Shown here: piece after piece, positions 12,401 through 22,636 of the stretch
Numbering within the stretch: position 1 is the stretch's first letter
Layout of the letters: every line of letters starts with the position of its first letter
Source of the DNA: Adiantum capillus-veneris
Lineage: Eukaryota; Streptophyta; Polypodiopsida; Polypodiales; Pteridaceae
Assembly: GCA_014529385.2 (NCBI GenBank)
Contig: CM043959.1
Coordinates: forward strand, 64,121,753-64,185,752
Length of the DNA stretch: 64,000 nt
Reading direction: 5' to 3'
Notes under the pieces: model-generated
The model's input: the letters and a program-made list of their open reading frames with translations, nothing else
What the model was told of the DNA's origin: nothing
The model's database searches: none
Program-made: the position numbers and the translations under genes

Positions 12401-13383
12401 GTAGTTGGCTGATCCTTATTTTGTATGTGGATGACATGTTGATTGCTGGCAAACACTTGGAAGAAATTTCAGCTTTGAAGTCAAAGATGGCAAAATCGTT
12501 TGACATGAAAGACATGGGTGAGGCAAGTCATATACTTGGTATGCGCATTGAGAGAGACAGATCAAAGAAGTTGATTTGGTTATCTCAAACAGAGTATATT
12601 GACAAGGTTTTGCAACGTTTCAATATGGAGAAGGGAAAGGCATTGAGTGTTCCATTGCCACCATATGTGAAACTTAGCAAACAAGATTGTCCTGTGTCTG
12701 AGGAAGAAAAGGCTGAAATGGATAAGATTCCATATGCGTCTGCAGTGGGTAGTTTGATGTATGCAATGATTGCTACACGTCCGGATATTGCATTTGCAGT
12801 GGGAGTGGTTAGCAGATATATGTCAAATCCCGGCAAGAAACATTGGGAGGCAGTGAAAGGTATCATGAGATACTTAAAACATACAAAGAGTATGCGCATA
12901 TGCTATGGTAGTCAGGATTTGAGTGTCAGAGGATACACTGACTCAGATTATGGAGGAGACTTGGATAAGAGGAGATATACATCAGGCTATGTCTTTACAT
13001 TGGCTGGAGGTGCCATATCATGGCGATCTCGATTACAAGATTGTGTTACGCAGTCTACTACAGAAGCTGAGTATGTTGCAGCAAATGAGGCATGCAAAGA
13101 AGCTATTTAGCTTGGTAGATTGGTTGCAGACTTGGGAATCAAAGTAGATATGCCAGAGTTATATTGTGATAGTCAAAGTGCTATACAATTGGCAAAGAAT
13201 CCAGTGTTCCATTCGAAGACTAAGCATATTGATGTCAAATATCACTTCATTAGGGAAGTACTTGAAGACAAGCAGATACAACTGCTGAAGATCCACACCA
13301 AGGACAATCCTGCTGATCTACTCACAAAGGGACTTCCAGGAGAGGGCTTTGTGCATTGTCGTGAGTTATTGGGCATTGGATAG
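9418..13383 (+). pseudogene. Copia gag-pol polyprotein, two premature stops
   Basis: One continuous frame starts at ATG 9418 (MASSQSETLYN) and ends at TAG 13381-13383. Domains in order: UBN2-type gag; a zinc knuckle CYHCGKKGHMKRDC (10123-10164); protease with DSGA (10372); GAG-pre-integrase and HHCC; a DDE integrase (HSDLCGPM, DNGGEY, NGVAERMN); RT with MDVKTAFLHGDL and YVDD (12424-12435); and RNase H (GYTDSDYGGD ... KHIDVKYHFIRE). TGA at 10753-10755 and TAG at 13108-13110 each replace an expected Trp codon (L-W-HRRLGHM and EAI-W-LGRL). All other motifs are intact, so inactivation is recent. Lineage by motif is Tork/Tnt1-like. Confidence 0.95.
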
Positions 13384-13456
13384 ATGGCAGCCATGTAAAT
13401 CTTTGTACATTTATGTTCATAGATTTACAGTTACTTAAAGTGCCACATTGGACTTT

Positions 13457-13467
13457 AAGTGGGAGGT
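13457..13467 (+). promoter_or_regulatory. Copia polypurine tract
   Basis: AAGTGGGAGGT directly abuts the TG of the 3' LTR, the expected plus-strand priming site. Confidence 0.9.
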
Positions 13468-13681
13468 TGTTGGGATTAAAGCCCAAGTGGCCTCTTATGC
13501 GGATATGGCCGCCCGCCCGCCTAACTCACTTACCTCTAACTCTTTGTATATACTAACTTATACTTTGTGAATACTAAGGAATTGGGAGATAACCCTTCTA
13601 ACAGTTCTCTGCGTACTGTACTGTGTAAGCTCACTGTGTGTGTGTGAGAGAGAGTCGACCCACGCTCCGCTCCGCGACTTA
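13468..13681 (+). repeat. Copia 3' LTR
   Basis: Nearly identical to 8162-8376, with a few substitutions and a small microsatellite difference. Its last bases read CTTA where the 5' copy reads CTTCA. Confidence 0.95.
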
Positions 13682-15085
13682 AATTTTGACGCTTGTTGAC
13701 GGTCCACTAGCTTTGACGGTACATTTTTTCTCCACTCTTGACCTTCCTTGAGAGACAAGGTAATTGAAGCTGAGTAATCAACCACCATGATGCTGTCTTT
13801 TAAGAGAAGAGGCTGAATTTTGTGGTTTTTTTGATAGATATGTGTAAATTGGAGGAGGAAAAATGAGACTAGGTGGTCAATTTTGGAATGGAATTGTGTG
13901 TGGGAGGTATGAGTTCACCTTGATTTCTCTTATTCTTTAAGGTTGAGGAGAAGGTGAGTAGGGTGCAGAGAGGAGTGGTGAGAGAGGTGCGGATGATGAG
14001 TGGAGAAGTGTGTGTGAAAGAGAAAAATGATAAAGTGGAAGAGACAGTGTGGCTGCATAGCATGGGAAAACTGGGGTCCACTAATAAAATCATAGCTCAC
14101 AGCTCGTAGCTCAAAAAAAATATGAAAAAATTTGAGGCAAAAGTTCAGCCCACGAGCTACAACTTTTGTTTGTATCACCTTTTCAAATTCGGAGAGCAAG
14201 TGAACTTTAAAAATTCAGCAAAACCGACCGTTTTTTTCCACTGCACAAGGTCCTTGTGGGGTCCTTCTTTGGATGATTCTTTTGAATACCCTCAAGAGTG
14301 ATCCCTCCATAGTGCATGTATGCATGCCACCTACCCTTGACCTTATTTGGTAGGTCTATAATTGAAGATATTGTTGAGATCATGATATAAGTGAATAGTA
14401 CAACTAAGAAAATCAAATATTGAGGGGTCTAAAACATATGTACATGTCAAATATAAATAATATAAGTGAAAAAAATATAAAGGGGTCAAAAGAAATCTCT
14501 CTCATTATGAGGCTACCATAAAAAGATAAATATTTTTGGTGTTCTAATTTTTTAGAAAAAAAACAAAATAGATGTAGGAAGGGAAAATCACAATAGTGAA
14601 AAATATACACATAAATAAAACTAGTTTTTTTGGATTTTTGTTGGGGTGGAGTTACACCAAATATAAGAGAAGCTTACATGAAAATATTTCTATATGGAAT
14701 AAAGAGTATGAAAAATGGTAAGAAAAATTGTGGTAATGGTGAGGCAATGTACAGAGCATAAATAACACACACCTAGGTAGAAATATTTAAATAAATACCA
14801 AAATAATTATGAAAAAATATTTTATTTAGGCCCTATATACAAAGAAATATTTACATACACATGGGCCATAATATACTTATATTTTTTATATTTTTTATTT
14901 TTTTTGGCTCAACTAGCCCAATGACTAGCTAATTGAGGGTTTTTTAAGAAGATATGGGAAAAGTCCCGTGACTCACACACGCCTATGTACAGTGAAATGG
15001 TAGGGATAGCCACAGTGTTTGGGTGATTTTGGTAGGGTGAGGTAACTCACTGTGGCAATTACAAAGAGCCGAAAAACGGCTATCA

Positions 15086-15101
15086 TTAGCCCTCCCCCTG
15101 G
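15086..15101 (-). promoter_or_regulatory. Tat polypurine tract
   Basis: On the minus strand the sequence CCAGGGGGAGGGCTAA lies directly before the LTR start TGATAGCC, as expected for a polypurine tract. This fixes the orientation of the element. Confidence 0.9.
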
Positions 15102-15113
15102 ATGATGGTATAT

Positions 15114-18035
15114 TCATGTACCATCATAGAGCATCTTTTCCAAAGAGAGTGCTTCAGAGTCCTTAATGAGATCTTTATTGTTTGCCCCCTCAAAATTTTG
15201 GCTAGAGTTACACTCATGTTTCATGTAACAATACTTACATGAGACAGTGGCCTTTTGACAGATCTTTGGTAGATCCTTTGGTAGAAGGCGACTCAAATAG
15301 GGCTTCAAGCGATACCCGTTTACTTTCCTAGAGTGCTCTTTACCATTCAAGTCCATAAGCTGATAGTAACTTGAATTGAAAGCCTTCTTGACTATGTATG
15401 GCCCTTGCCATCTTGTTTCAAATTTGGCATCAAAACGATTATCGAGTCGATTGTCATACCTTAGCACAAGATCTCCTTCATTGATGCCTTTGTCCTTCAG
15501 TTTCTTGTCAAGCTTCTCCTTTGTCTGTGTGGCTTTCCTCTTATAGCACTCGTATGCTGCTTCTCTTTTCCACTCAAGCTCAGCTAAGGTAAGAAGTCGA
15601 TCCATCCATGCTTCTTGATCATCTTGTGCTGATTTGCCATGAAGTCGCATTGTTGGAATGTTTAGCTCAATTGGCTGTAAAGCCTCTTGACCATAGACCA
15701 AGTGAAATGGTGTGAACTCCGTGGCTTCCCTATATGTGGTTCGATATGCCCACAAGGCACCATCCAAGAAGTCATCCCACAACTTTGTCTTGTTTTTCAC
15801 CATCTTTCTAATGATGCCTGCAATGACACCATTAGCTTTTTCTACCAAACCATTTGATTGGGGATAGTAGGGTGTACTGTGACGATGTAGAATGTGAAGT
15901 TCTTCACAGACTTCTGTGACCAATCCCTTTCTAAACCCTGGACCATTATCAGAAACAATCTCCAAAGGTGTACCAAATCTACAACAAATGTGAGTGTAGA
16001 CGAATTTGCTCACTGTCCTCTCATTTACCTTTGCCACACTTTGTGCTTCCACCCACCTAGTCATATAGTCTACAGCCACTAGAATGTAGAGTTTACCATT
16101 TTTTGTCCTAGGCAGAGGACCCATAGCATCAATGCCCCACTTTTCAAAAGGTCCATTTGCAAGTACGATTTGCCTTGGACCATATACCAATCTTCTATTC
16201 CCATTTACCTTACAATTGTGACAACTTTTACACCAATGTTGGACATCCACATGCAGACTTGGCCAAACATACCCCGCAAGAAAAATCTTCTTCACAGTTA
16301 ATTCTTGGGCAAAATGACCACCACATGCTTCTTCATGCAAACCTTTTAGAATGGATGGAATTTCCTCAATAGTTGGTACTCTTCTGCATACTTGATCCCT
16401 CCCTCTTTGATAGAGGGAGCATTCTAGGAAGAGATATGCGCTTGCCTTCTTCATGAGTCTCCTCTTCTGAGCCTTCGTGAAGTATTGTGGAAACTCGCCC
16501 TCCAAAATGTAGCTAATAATGGGAGTCAATGACTCCAATCCCTGGTATCTCGGTTGCTTGACAGTTGCTGCCACCATGATGACCTGCACTTCTTTCTCAA
16601 CACATGTAACTACTTTTTGTGCAAGTAAATCGGCATCTTCATTCTGTTTCCTAGGAATATGATATAGTTGCACTTCTTCAAATTGATTAAACAATCTACG
16701 AATGGCATGAACTTTTGTCCATAAGCTTTCATTCTTGCATGCCCAAATGCCTAAAATCTGTTTAACAATGAGAAGTGCATCTCCCTTTTCCATGAGGCGT
16801 TGTATCCCTTGGCCAATGCACATCTTCAAACCATGAATTAGTGTGTCGTATTCTGCTTCATTGTTGCTAGCTGAACCTGGTAGATTGACCTTCTCTTTCA
16901 TGACCACCTCTCCACTTGGGTTGAGCAACACTAGCCCTCCCCCTGCTTTTCCTGTGGCTCGACGAAAAGCTCCATCAAAGAACAAGGTAAAAGCATTAGG
17001 AATACTTTTTGGTGGTGGTAATGGTAGGGTCTTTACTTCAGGCACCTTAATCTCCTTTTCATGCACCCTATAAGTGAGAATCGCTGCCAATTGTGCACGC
17101 ACACTATCTTCTACCTTGAAAGAGTATTGAAACTCTTGCAAATCCATAATCCACTTTGAGATCCTAGTACTAAGATTCATTTGAGATGACACCCAAGGGA
17201 ACAAATTCTCTGCAGTGAGAATTACAAAAGGTTTTGGTAGCAGGTAGGATCTAAACTTTCTCACCGCAAACATGAGAGAAAGCATCATGAGTTCTGCTTC
17301 TGTGTAGTCTCTCTCCAAAGCATTCATGACCCTACTAGCAAAGTAGATGGGTCGCATCCTTGTACTGTGGGGATCTTGTTGTAGCAACACAGCACCAATT
17401 GTTTCCCTTCCAACACTAGAGCTAACAAAGAATGTGTACTCCCAACAAGGAGGCATGAGTGTTGGTAGCTCTGACAAAATGACTTTAATGTTACAAAAAT
17501 ACTCTTCAAGCTCATCAGACCATGCAAATTCTACTTGTTGTGTCAACTTTTGCAAAGGATGAAGCAACTCTGAAGCTAAGTGAATAAAGCATGACATATA
17601 CTTCACTTTTTGAATGAATGATATGACCTCTTTGAGATTCTTGGGTGAGGGGAGCTCAATAAGAGCCTTTGCCTTTGAAGGATCCACCTCAATGCCTTTA
17701 TAGGAAACCTTGTGACCAAGCAAGATCACTTCATCCTCAGCTATGTGACACTTGTCGGGGTTGAGTTGACCTCCCATGTCATAGAGCTTCTTTAAACCTT
17801 CTTCTACCCTTTGTAGATGCAATGATTTTGAGCTATAAATGCAAAAATCATCAATAAAAACCCTAATGGACTTTCCAAAGAATGCTTGAAACACCATGTT
17901 CATGAAGCGTTGGAAAGTTGCAGGAGCATTTGTCAGGCCAAATGGCATGACTCTAAAAGCATAACAACCCCAAGGAGTGATAAAGGTTGTTTTCAATTGA
18001 TCCTCCAATGCGATACCTATTTGAAAGTAACCCGA
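15114..18035 (-). pseudogene. Tat pol, C-terminal part: RT, RNase H, archaeal-type RNase H, integrase
   Basis: An open frame of about 970 codons. RT motifs are MPFGLTNAPATFQ and FIDD (residues 62-65). The first RNase H (about 200-285) reads FFVSSSVG where a catalytic Asp is expected, so it looks dead. The second, archaeal-type RNase H (about 351-480) keeps D356, E395, D421 and D471. Integrase has HHCC (H569, H576, C607, C610) and D638, D698 and E734 with DD35E spacing, then a C-terminal GPY-like region with no chromodomain. The frame is open but severed from its N-terminal RT part by the CACTA insertion at the TAC of D-G-Y-S-G-Y. The GTG at its edge is not a real start. Confidence 0.93.
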
Positions 18036-18038
18036 GTA
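18036..18038. repeat. Left target-site duplication (GTA) of CACTA element
   Basis: GTA precedes the terminal repeat here and follows the other end at 24592-24594. Removing the element and one GTA restores the RT reading frame. Confidence 0.93.
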
Positions 18039-18050
18039 CACTACAAGAGG
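18039..18050 (+). repeat. CACTA left terminal inverted repeat
   Basis: CACTACAAGAGG is an exact inverted match to 24580-24591. Confidence 0.95.
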
Positions 18051-18101
18051 CTCTTCACATTAGCGACGCTCACACAGCGACGCTCAAAAAAAAAAATTCC
18101 C

Positions 18102-18207
18102 GGCGTCGCTATGAGCGTCGCTATAAGCGTCGCTATGAGCGTCGCAAATTTACAAAGAAATTTGCGACGCTCATAGCGACGCTTATAGCGACGCTCATAG
18201 CGACGCC
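18102..18207. repeat. Subterminal 50-bp perfect palindrome of GCGTCGCTAT units
   Basis: Arms at 18102-18151 and 18158-18207 are exact reverse complements around the 6-base loop acaaag. Each arm is itself made of four GCGTCGC(TAT) units. In En/Spm such subterminal units bind TNPA, and here they form one very stable hairpin. A further direct motif lies at 18062-18085. Confidence 0.95.
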
Positions 18208-18301
18208 AGCTGGGGAAAAAAAATAACCGAGCGCGCCCAAAAACTCAGATTTCAGATCTGAGTTTTTCGGCGCCCTCAAGCAAAGAGCAGGTAACGCTCT
18301 C

Positions 18302-18329
18302 CCTCACTCTCTCTCTCTCTCTCTTTTTC

Positions 18330-18365
<36 letters not shown>

Positions 18366-18486
18366 AGAGGAAGGAGAGCCAGGTATGCTCCTTCCCTCTC
18401 CTCATTCTCATGTTCCCTTCCCCTCTTTCTCTCTCCCTCGCTCTCTCTCTCACACACACACATACACACACACACATAGTGTTTTT

Positions 18487-18527
<41 letters not shown>

Positions 18528-18536
18528 TGCAAAAAC
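18302..18536. repeat. CT, CA and GA microsatellites
   Basis: Mixed (CT)n, (AC)n and (AG)n runs, non-coding. Long Arg/Glu or Ser/Leu frames here are artefacts. Confidence 0.9.
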
Positions 18537-18750
18537 ACACACACATACATAAACAAAGAATGCACACACACATTGAGAGAGAAAAAGAGAGAGAGAGCAT
18601 GCATAAACAAAAAACGCACGCATTGAGAGAGGAAAAGAGAGAGAGAACATGCATAAACAAAAAACGCACACATTGAGAGAGGAAAAGAGAAAGAAAACAT
18701 GCATACGATCCAAAAAAACGCACACACATTGAAAGAAAAAGAAAGAGAAA
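18537..18750. repeat. Tandem minisatellite, unit about 57 bp
   Basis: About four units built from 'catgcataaacaaaaaacgc', a CA run, cattgagagag and a GA run. Later units show more A/G interruptions. The array lies inside the CACTA element. Confidence 0.8.
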
Positions 18751-18769
18751 CTAAGGGAGCGTCGTAGGA

Positions 18770-18905
18770 AACTAATTAAAATTAAAAGACCTAAAGATCT
18801 AGCCGACGAAGAGTTGAACTGAAGACCTATTATTCAAGAGAGAAATGGCATAATCAATCTATCATACTTGGCATGGGTGATAGAAAGGTTATACCATTTA
18901 TCTCT
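18770..18905 (-). mobile_element. Inverted SINE-like copy inside CACTA
   Basis: The reverse complement of this segment contains gattatgccatttctctcttga and cttcagttcaactc, matching the body of the SINE-like units at 1010-1070 and 1690-1745. The tail is replaced by the neighbouring GA-rich minisatellite. Confidence 0.4.
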
Positions 18906-19008
18906 TTTTATTGGCACACACATCCACACACGCGCACACACACAGGAAGAAGAGAGTTATAACGTCGTAGGAAACTATCTTAAAAGACGTTAAAGATTAG
19001 GTTATATG

Positions 19009-19380
19009 TAGACTTACATTAAATTAGATTTAGGTTTATTTTTAACTAGATTTACGTTTATTTAAGCTAGATTTAGATTTACGTTATATTAGATTAGATG
19101 GGGTCTCCATAGACTGCGATGCCTGCATGAAGCGGTGAAGAAAGACCTCAATGGAATATAGGGTATTGCTGCCTTCACTCATGGTGGGCTCCGTCGATCC
19201 AAAAGTACTGGTGAAATGTCTTCAGAAGATAGGGAAGAAGGTGGATCTTCAGGGCGGCAAGAGTCACTACATCCCCGACACAATGACCATCTAGACAACC
19301 TCTAGTCATTAGACTTACGTTAAATTAGATTTAGCTTTATTTTTAGTTAGATTTACGTTTATTTAGATTTACGCTTATTT
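19009..19380. repeat. AT-rich direct repeats flanking the captured exon
   Basis: A segment starting tagacttac(a/g)ttaaattaga near 19009 recurs near 19312, bracketing the HMA fragment at 19103-19294. Both copies carry further gtttattt and agatttacg repeats. Confidence 0.7.
19103..19294 (+). pseudogene. Captured HMA-domain (HIPP-like) exon fragment
   Basis: The frame from GTC at 19103 reads VSIDCDACMK, with the metal-binding CxxC. A one-base shift brings in VKKDLNGI, and the first frame resumes with VGSVDPKVLVKCLQKIGKKV before TAG at 19292. This follows the heavy-metal-associated domain pattern (C-x-x-C, K-x-L, V-x-G-x-V-D-P-x-x-L, G-K-K-V) of plant metallochaperone-like isoprenylated proteins. 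It is a host-gene fragment inside the transposon and is frameshifted, with an in-frame stop. I expect no active product. Confidence 0.7.
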
Positions 19381-19675
19381 ACGTTAGATCGAGTCCACGC
19401 AAGAATTCTTACGGTTTAGGGTTTAGAGTTAGACGAACAGTGAAAAGATCTACTGTGAAAAGATGTTAAGATGAAGTGAAGTGCTACAGCTAGAGAAGAG
19501 GCAAAGGGTTTTGTCCACTACATGCAGTATCATGTAGACGTGGGTGTCTAGATTTCTTGTACCCACAAATATAGGTATTGACCAATAAAGACGAGATTAT
19601 AACCCGGTGGTTCTGATCTCCGTGCACCTCTAGACGAGGTGTGCGGGGATTGGACATGACTAGAGAATGTGAGGT

Positions 19676-19720
<45 letters not shown>
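19676..19720. repeat. (GA)n microsatellite
   Basis: About 20 GA units inside the CACTA element, just upstream of the tnp2 remnant. Confidence 0.9.
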
Positions 19721-19721
<1 letters not shown>

Positions 19722-19781
19722 CGAAGAATGCCAATAGAATATTAAATTTGTTGTCCAGGTTATAAGTTTTTTATCCTCATT

Positions 19782-22375
19782 ATGAGTAGCGACGAGGATG
19801 TGGGACCGTCCAACCGAAACACCTATCTCTCAACGAGGGTCTTATGTCCTTGTAATCAATGCAAGCATGCTGTGCGACGGACAAGACGTGTTTCTTTGAG
19901 CACGTTCGCGAATTTGGCGAGTTCGATCCATCTATTATAGTCGAGTTGTTGCCAATTATAACTCGTCGGACTCTGACGCTGGCCAACAAGCAGCAATCTT
20001 GCAACCAATAGACGTATTCGCAGGCGCTTTGGTCAAGCAGATATGTGAGGCCACAAGTGTAGCCTCTGACAGCTCGGGGATGATCATGCAGAGCACATTC
20101 AACGAGGCAATGTTTGAGCCCGAGATTGATGAAATGATCGAGACGATCATGGATTCAGAAAGGCTTATCTATGATGATTGAAAAGTGAAGCCGATACATC
20201 ATTGTATAATGGAGCACGTATGTCTAGATTGAAAGCACTCCTGGTTCTTTCAACATGCAGGCAAAGTTGATGGAGTGACACTAGCGTCACAGCGCTTTTC
20301 AGGTGATTATTACATTAGTTTACTTTAATAGAACTCTAAATGTATAATGATTGATAGATTTTTACGACTGTATCATATTTTTATGTTGTGTAGATTGCTG
20401 AAAGAGCACATTCTACCAGCTGACAATGTGATGCCAGATTCCGAGATGAAGAAGAAAGTTTTGCGAAACTTGGGGATGGATTACAATTCTATCCACGCTT
20501 GTCTTATGACTGCATTCTTTTCAGAGGGGAATACACAGACATGGAGAAGTGTCGAAATGTTACCGGTTGCCATTGAGGGATGTTTGTCTCGACATCCGTA
20601 ACACAATACAAAACTTGCAAAGCTGGTGCAATGGATCTCACAAAAGGAGATCGACATAGACTCATACCATTCGCCAAACTAAATGCTGGGAGCTTTGTGC
20701 ATGTTGAGAAACATTTTCCTACTACAATGCTAACCATTCAGGTGCATCTTCTTATTCACATAGTTGATGAGGTGGAAATAGCTGGACAGTTCATTCCAGA
20801 TGGATGTTCTTCTTAGAGCGTTTCATGAAAACGCTTAAGGGATATGTGCGTCAAAAGGCACGTCCGGAGGGTAGCATGGCAGAAGGTTGGTTGGTATCAG
20901 AGTCCCTAGTGTACATTGAGAGTGGCTAGACGGATTTGATAAATCCCGGGACACGCTATGGCGAACCATAGATGATGAGCGCATATCTGGGATTGTCATG
21001 TGCAATCTCGATGTTGAGAAGGAAGTGAGAGATCTAGAGGCTAAAATCAACCGATTTTGCATGCTTCACAATCCAGTGATGCAAAAGTGGATTTCACAAT
21101 ATGAGGATGCAAGCACAAGAGCGACAAAGGGCACGAATCGAGTGGAGACGGGGAAGACGACCACCGATGCACTATCCAGCGGTTCTGGAGAGCCTACAAC
21201 CTTCATGAGCTTAAGATGGTTGCAACCAATTGAAAAGCGCACAACAATGCGTGACGAAGTGACTGAAGAAGAGAGGGAGTACTCTCGGGGTTGCGCGACC
21301 AAGGTAAGTTTGCAATGTACGACTGGCAAGTGACTTTATTTATAAACGTTTGAACGGCACTCATAATCTTTGTTCGTTGTAGTATAAGTCATACACAGCA
21401 GCATGGTGTAAAGGTCGACATTTTAGGGTGGAACGAATCGACAAAAAGAGTTTTACTCAAGATTGTGGATCATGGCAAAATTTGAAAGTCTAGTCGACGA
21501 CGTTCCTTGATGCAGATCCCGTGGTGGCGAACTCACTTACTCTTATTTCGGCACGCTGCAAGAGATTTTGAGGTCGATTACAGAGGATTTTTTGTCGATT
21601 TGTTCGACGTGCAATGGTTCAAGATAATCATGGAGGGTCGAAACGCTACTGTGCGTAGAGGAGAGTCTGGTTTTCTTGAGGTGGATTCTACTAAGAAAAA
21701 TGGACTGACCTAAGAGACACTTTCGTACTACGAGCATTGTGAACAAGTAAGTATATAAATAGTTAACATCCCCCTTTTACAAGTTATGTGCTTGAAAGCT
21801 CTCATGTAAGTTATGTGGCTCTGGCAGGTAGTATTTCATCCTACAAAGTCTACATCAAACTGGTGGTACGTCATAGAGGTAGCCCCTCGTAGTGCAAGGA
21901 CGTATGAAGGCTACCATGGCCAATCACAACGAATCAATGGAGGAGATCAGAGAAGATGCTCAATCAGAAGCCGCTGCGGTGGTTGCCAGACGAGATCAAG
22001 ATGCTACTAATTATATGGGGTGATGCAGAGGAGCTACAAATGAAACGAGGATATGTGTTTAAACGGAGAGTCTATATAGATATAGGAAGTCTACATCAAA
22101 CTGGTGGTACGTCATAGAGGTAGCCCCTCGTAGTGCAAGGACGTATGAAGGCTACCATGTGCCAATCACAACGACATCAATGGAGGAGATCAGAGAAGAT
22201 GCTCAATCAGAAGCCGCTGCGGTGGTGCAGACGAGCATCAAGATGCTACTACTCTATTGGGGTGCATGCAGAGGAGCTACAAAATGAAACAGAGGATATG
22301 TGTTTAAACGGAGAGCTCTATATAGATATAGGAAGTTATGCTGAGTTATGCGAGGATGAGAGAGAGATCTCTTAA
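19782..22375 (+). pseudogene. tnp2/TNPD-like transposase remnant lacking the catalytic core
   Basis: The N-terminal part reads RVLCPCNQCKHAVRR, like the transposase-associated domain, at about 19848-19892. A HAC...CILFRGEY segment near 20494-20540 is the start of the tnp2 catalytic domain. Then VEKHFPTTMLTIQVHLLIH (about 20703) and WMFFLERFMKTLKGYV (about 20801) are the DUF4218 region, and VEVDYRGFFVDLFDV ... WWYVIEVAPRS (about 21570-21890) is DUF4216-like. About 300 residues of the DDE core between CILFRGEY and LPVAIEGCL are missing. Several frameshifts and stops show that it is dead. Confidence 0.8.
21845..22335 (+). repeat. Tandem duplication of about 240 bp in tnp2 3' region
   Basis: 21845-22085 and 22086-22335 are head-to-tail copies sharing gtctacatcaaactggtggt. 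The first copy lacks several single bases present in the second (for example ccatggcc against ccatgtgcc). The second copy is therefore closer to the ancestral sequence. Confidence 0.85.
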
Positions 22376-22636
22376 AGCCACAAATATTGTATTTGAACAA
22401 TTTTGCTCCGTGCTGTAAAAGCTCTAGCTCTCTAAGTAGCTTCCATGGTGTGTAACGCTCTTTTCTACTCGCGCTCACATCTTTTGATTGAAAATCTGAG
22501 TTTTCGACTTGCCTCTTCTACCACTCGATTCATTGCGTCATTGTATTTATATGCGTCATTACGTCATTGTATTTAATGGTCTTTGCGTCATTGTCTACTC
22601 TATTCATTCAATATTAAGTTAAATATTCGTGTGTAA

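Larger units (their letters stand above)
8162..13681 (+). mobile_element. Ty1/copia retrotransposon (Tork/Tnt1-like)
   Basis: A 5.5-kb element with 214-215 bp LTRs (8162-8376 and 13468-13681), an initiator-Met primer site, one gag-pol frame and a polypurine tract. It is flanked by AATTTT (8156-8161 and 13682-13687). The paralogous LTR at about 28841-28862 has the uninterrupted target gggccaattttgacgc, so the insertion is proven by an empty site. The LTRs differ at only a handful of positions, which makes this one of the youngest insertions here. Two Trp-to-stop changes interrupt gag-pol. Confidence 0.97.
6876..15085 (-). repeat. Tat 3' LTR, split by Copia element
   Basis: It begins TGAGGCGGTCC and ends GGCTATCA and matches 27560-30236 over its whole length once the Copia insertion is removed. 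It contains a (GA)n tract at about 7139-7183 whose length differs from that in the partner LTR. Small ORFs in both LTRs (for example about 13869-14610 and 29033-29773) are parallel because the LTRs are duplicates, not because they encode anything. No gene is seen in the LTR. Confidence 0.93.

Noticed and set aside
13869-14610. ORFs conserved between two places (with 29033-29773)
   Set aside because: The places are the two LTRs of one Tat element, so the similarity comes from LTR duplication and not from coding selection.
18304-18729. Cys/Val/Leu-rich minus-strand frames that look like membrane proteins
   Set aside because: They arise from CA, GA and CT microsatellites and the 57-bp minisatellite in the CACTA element.
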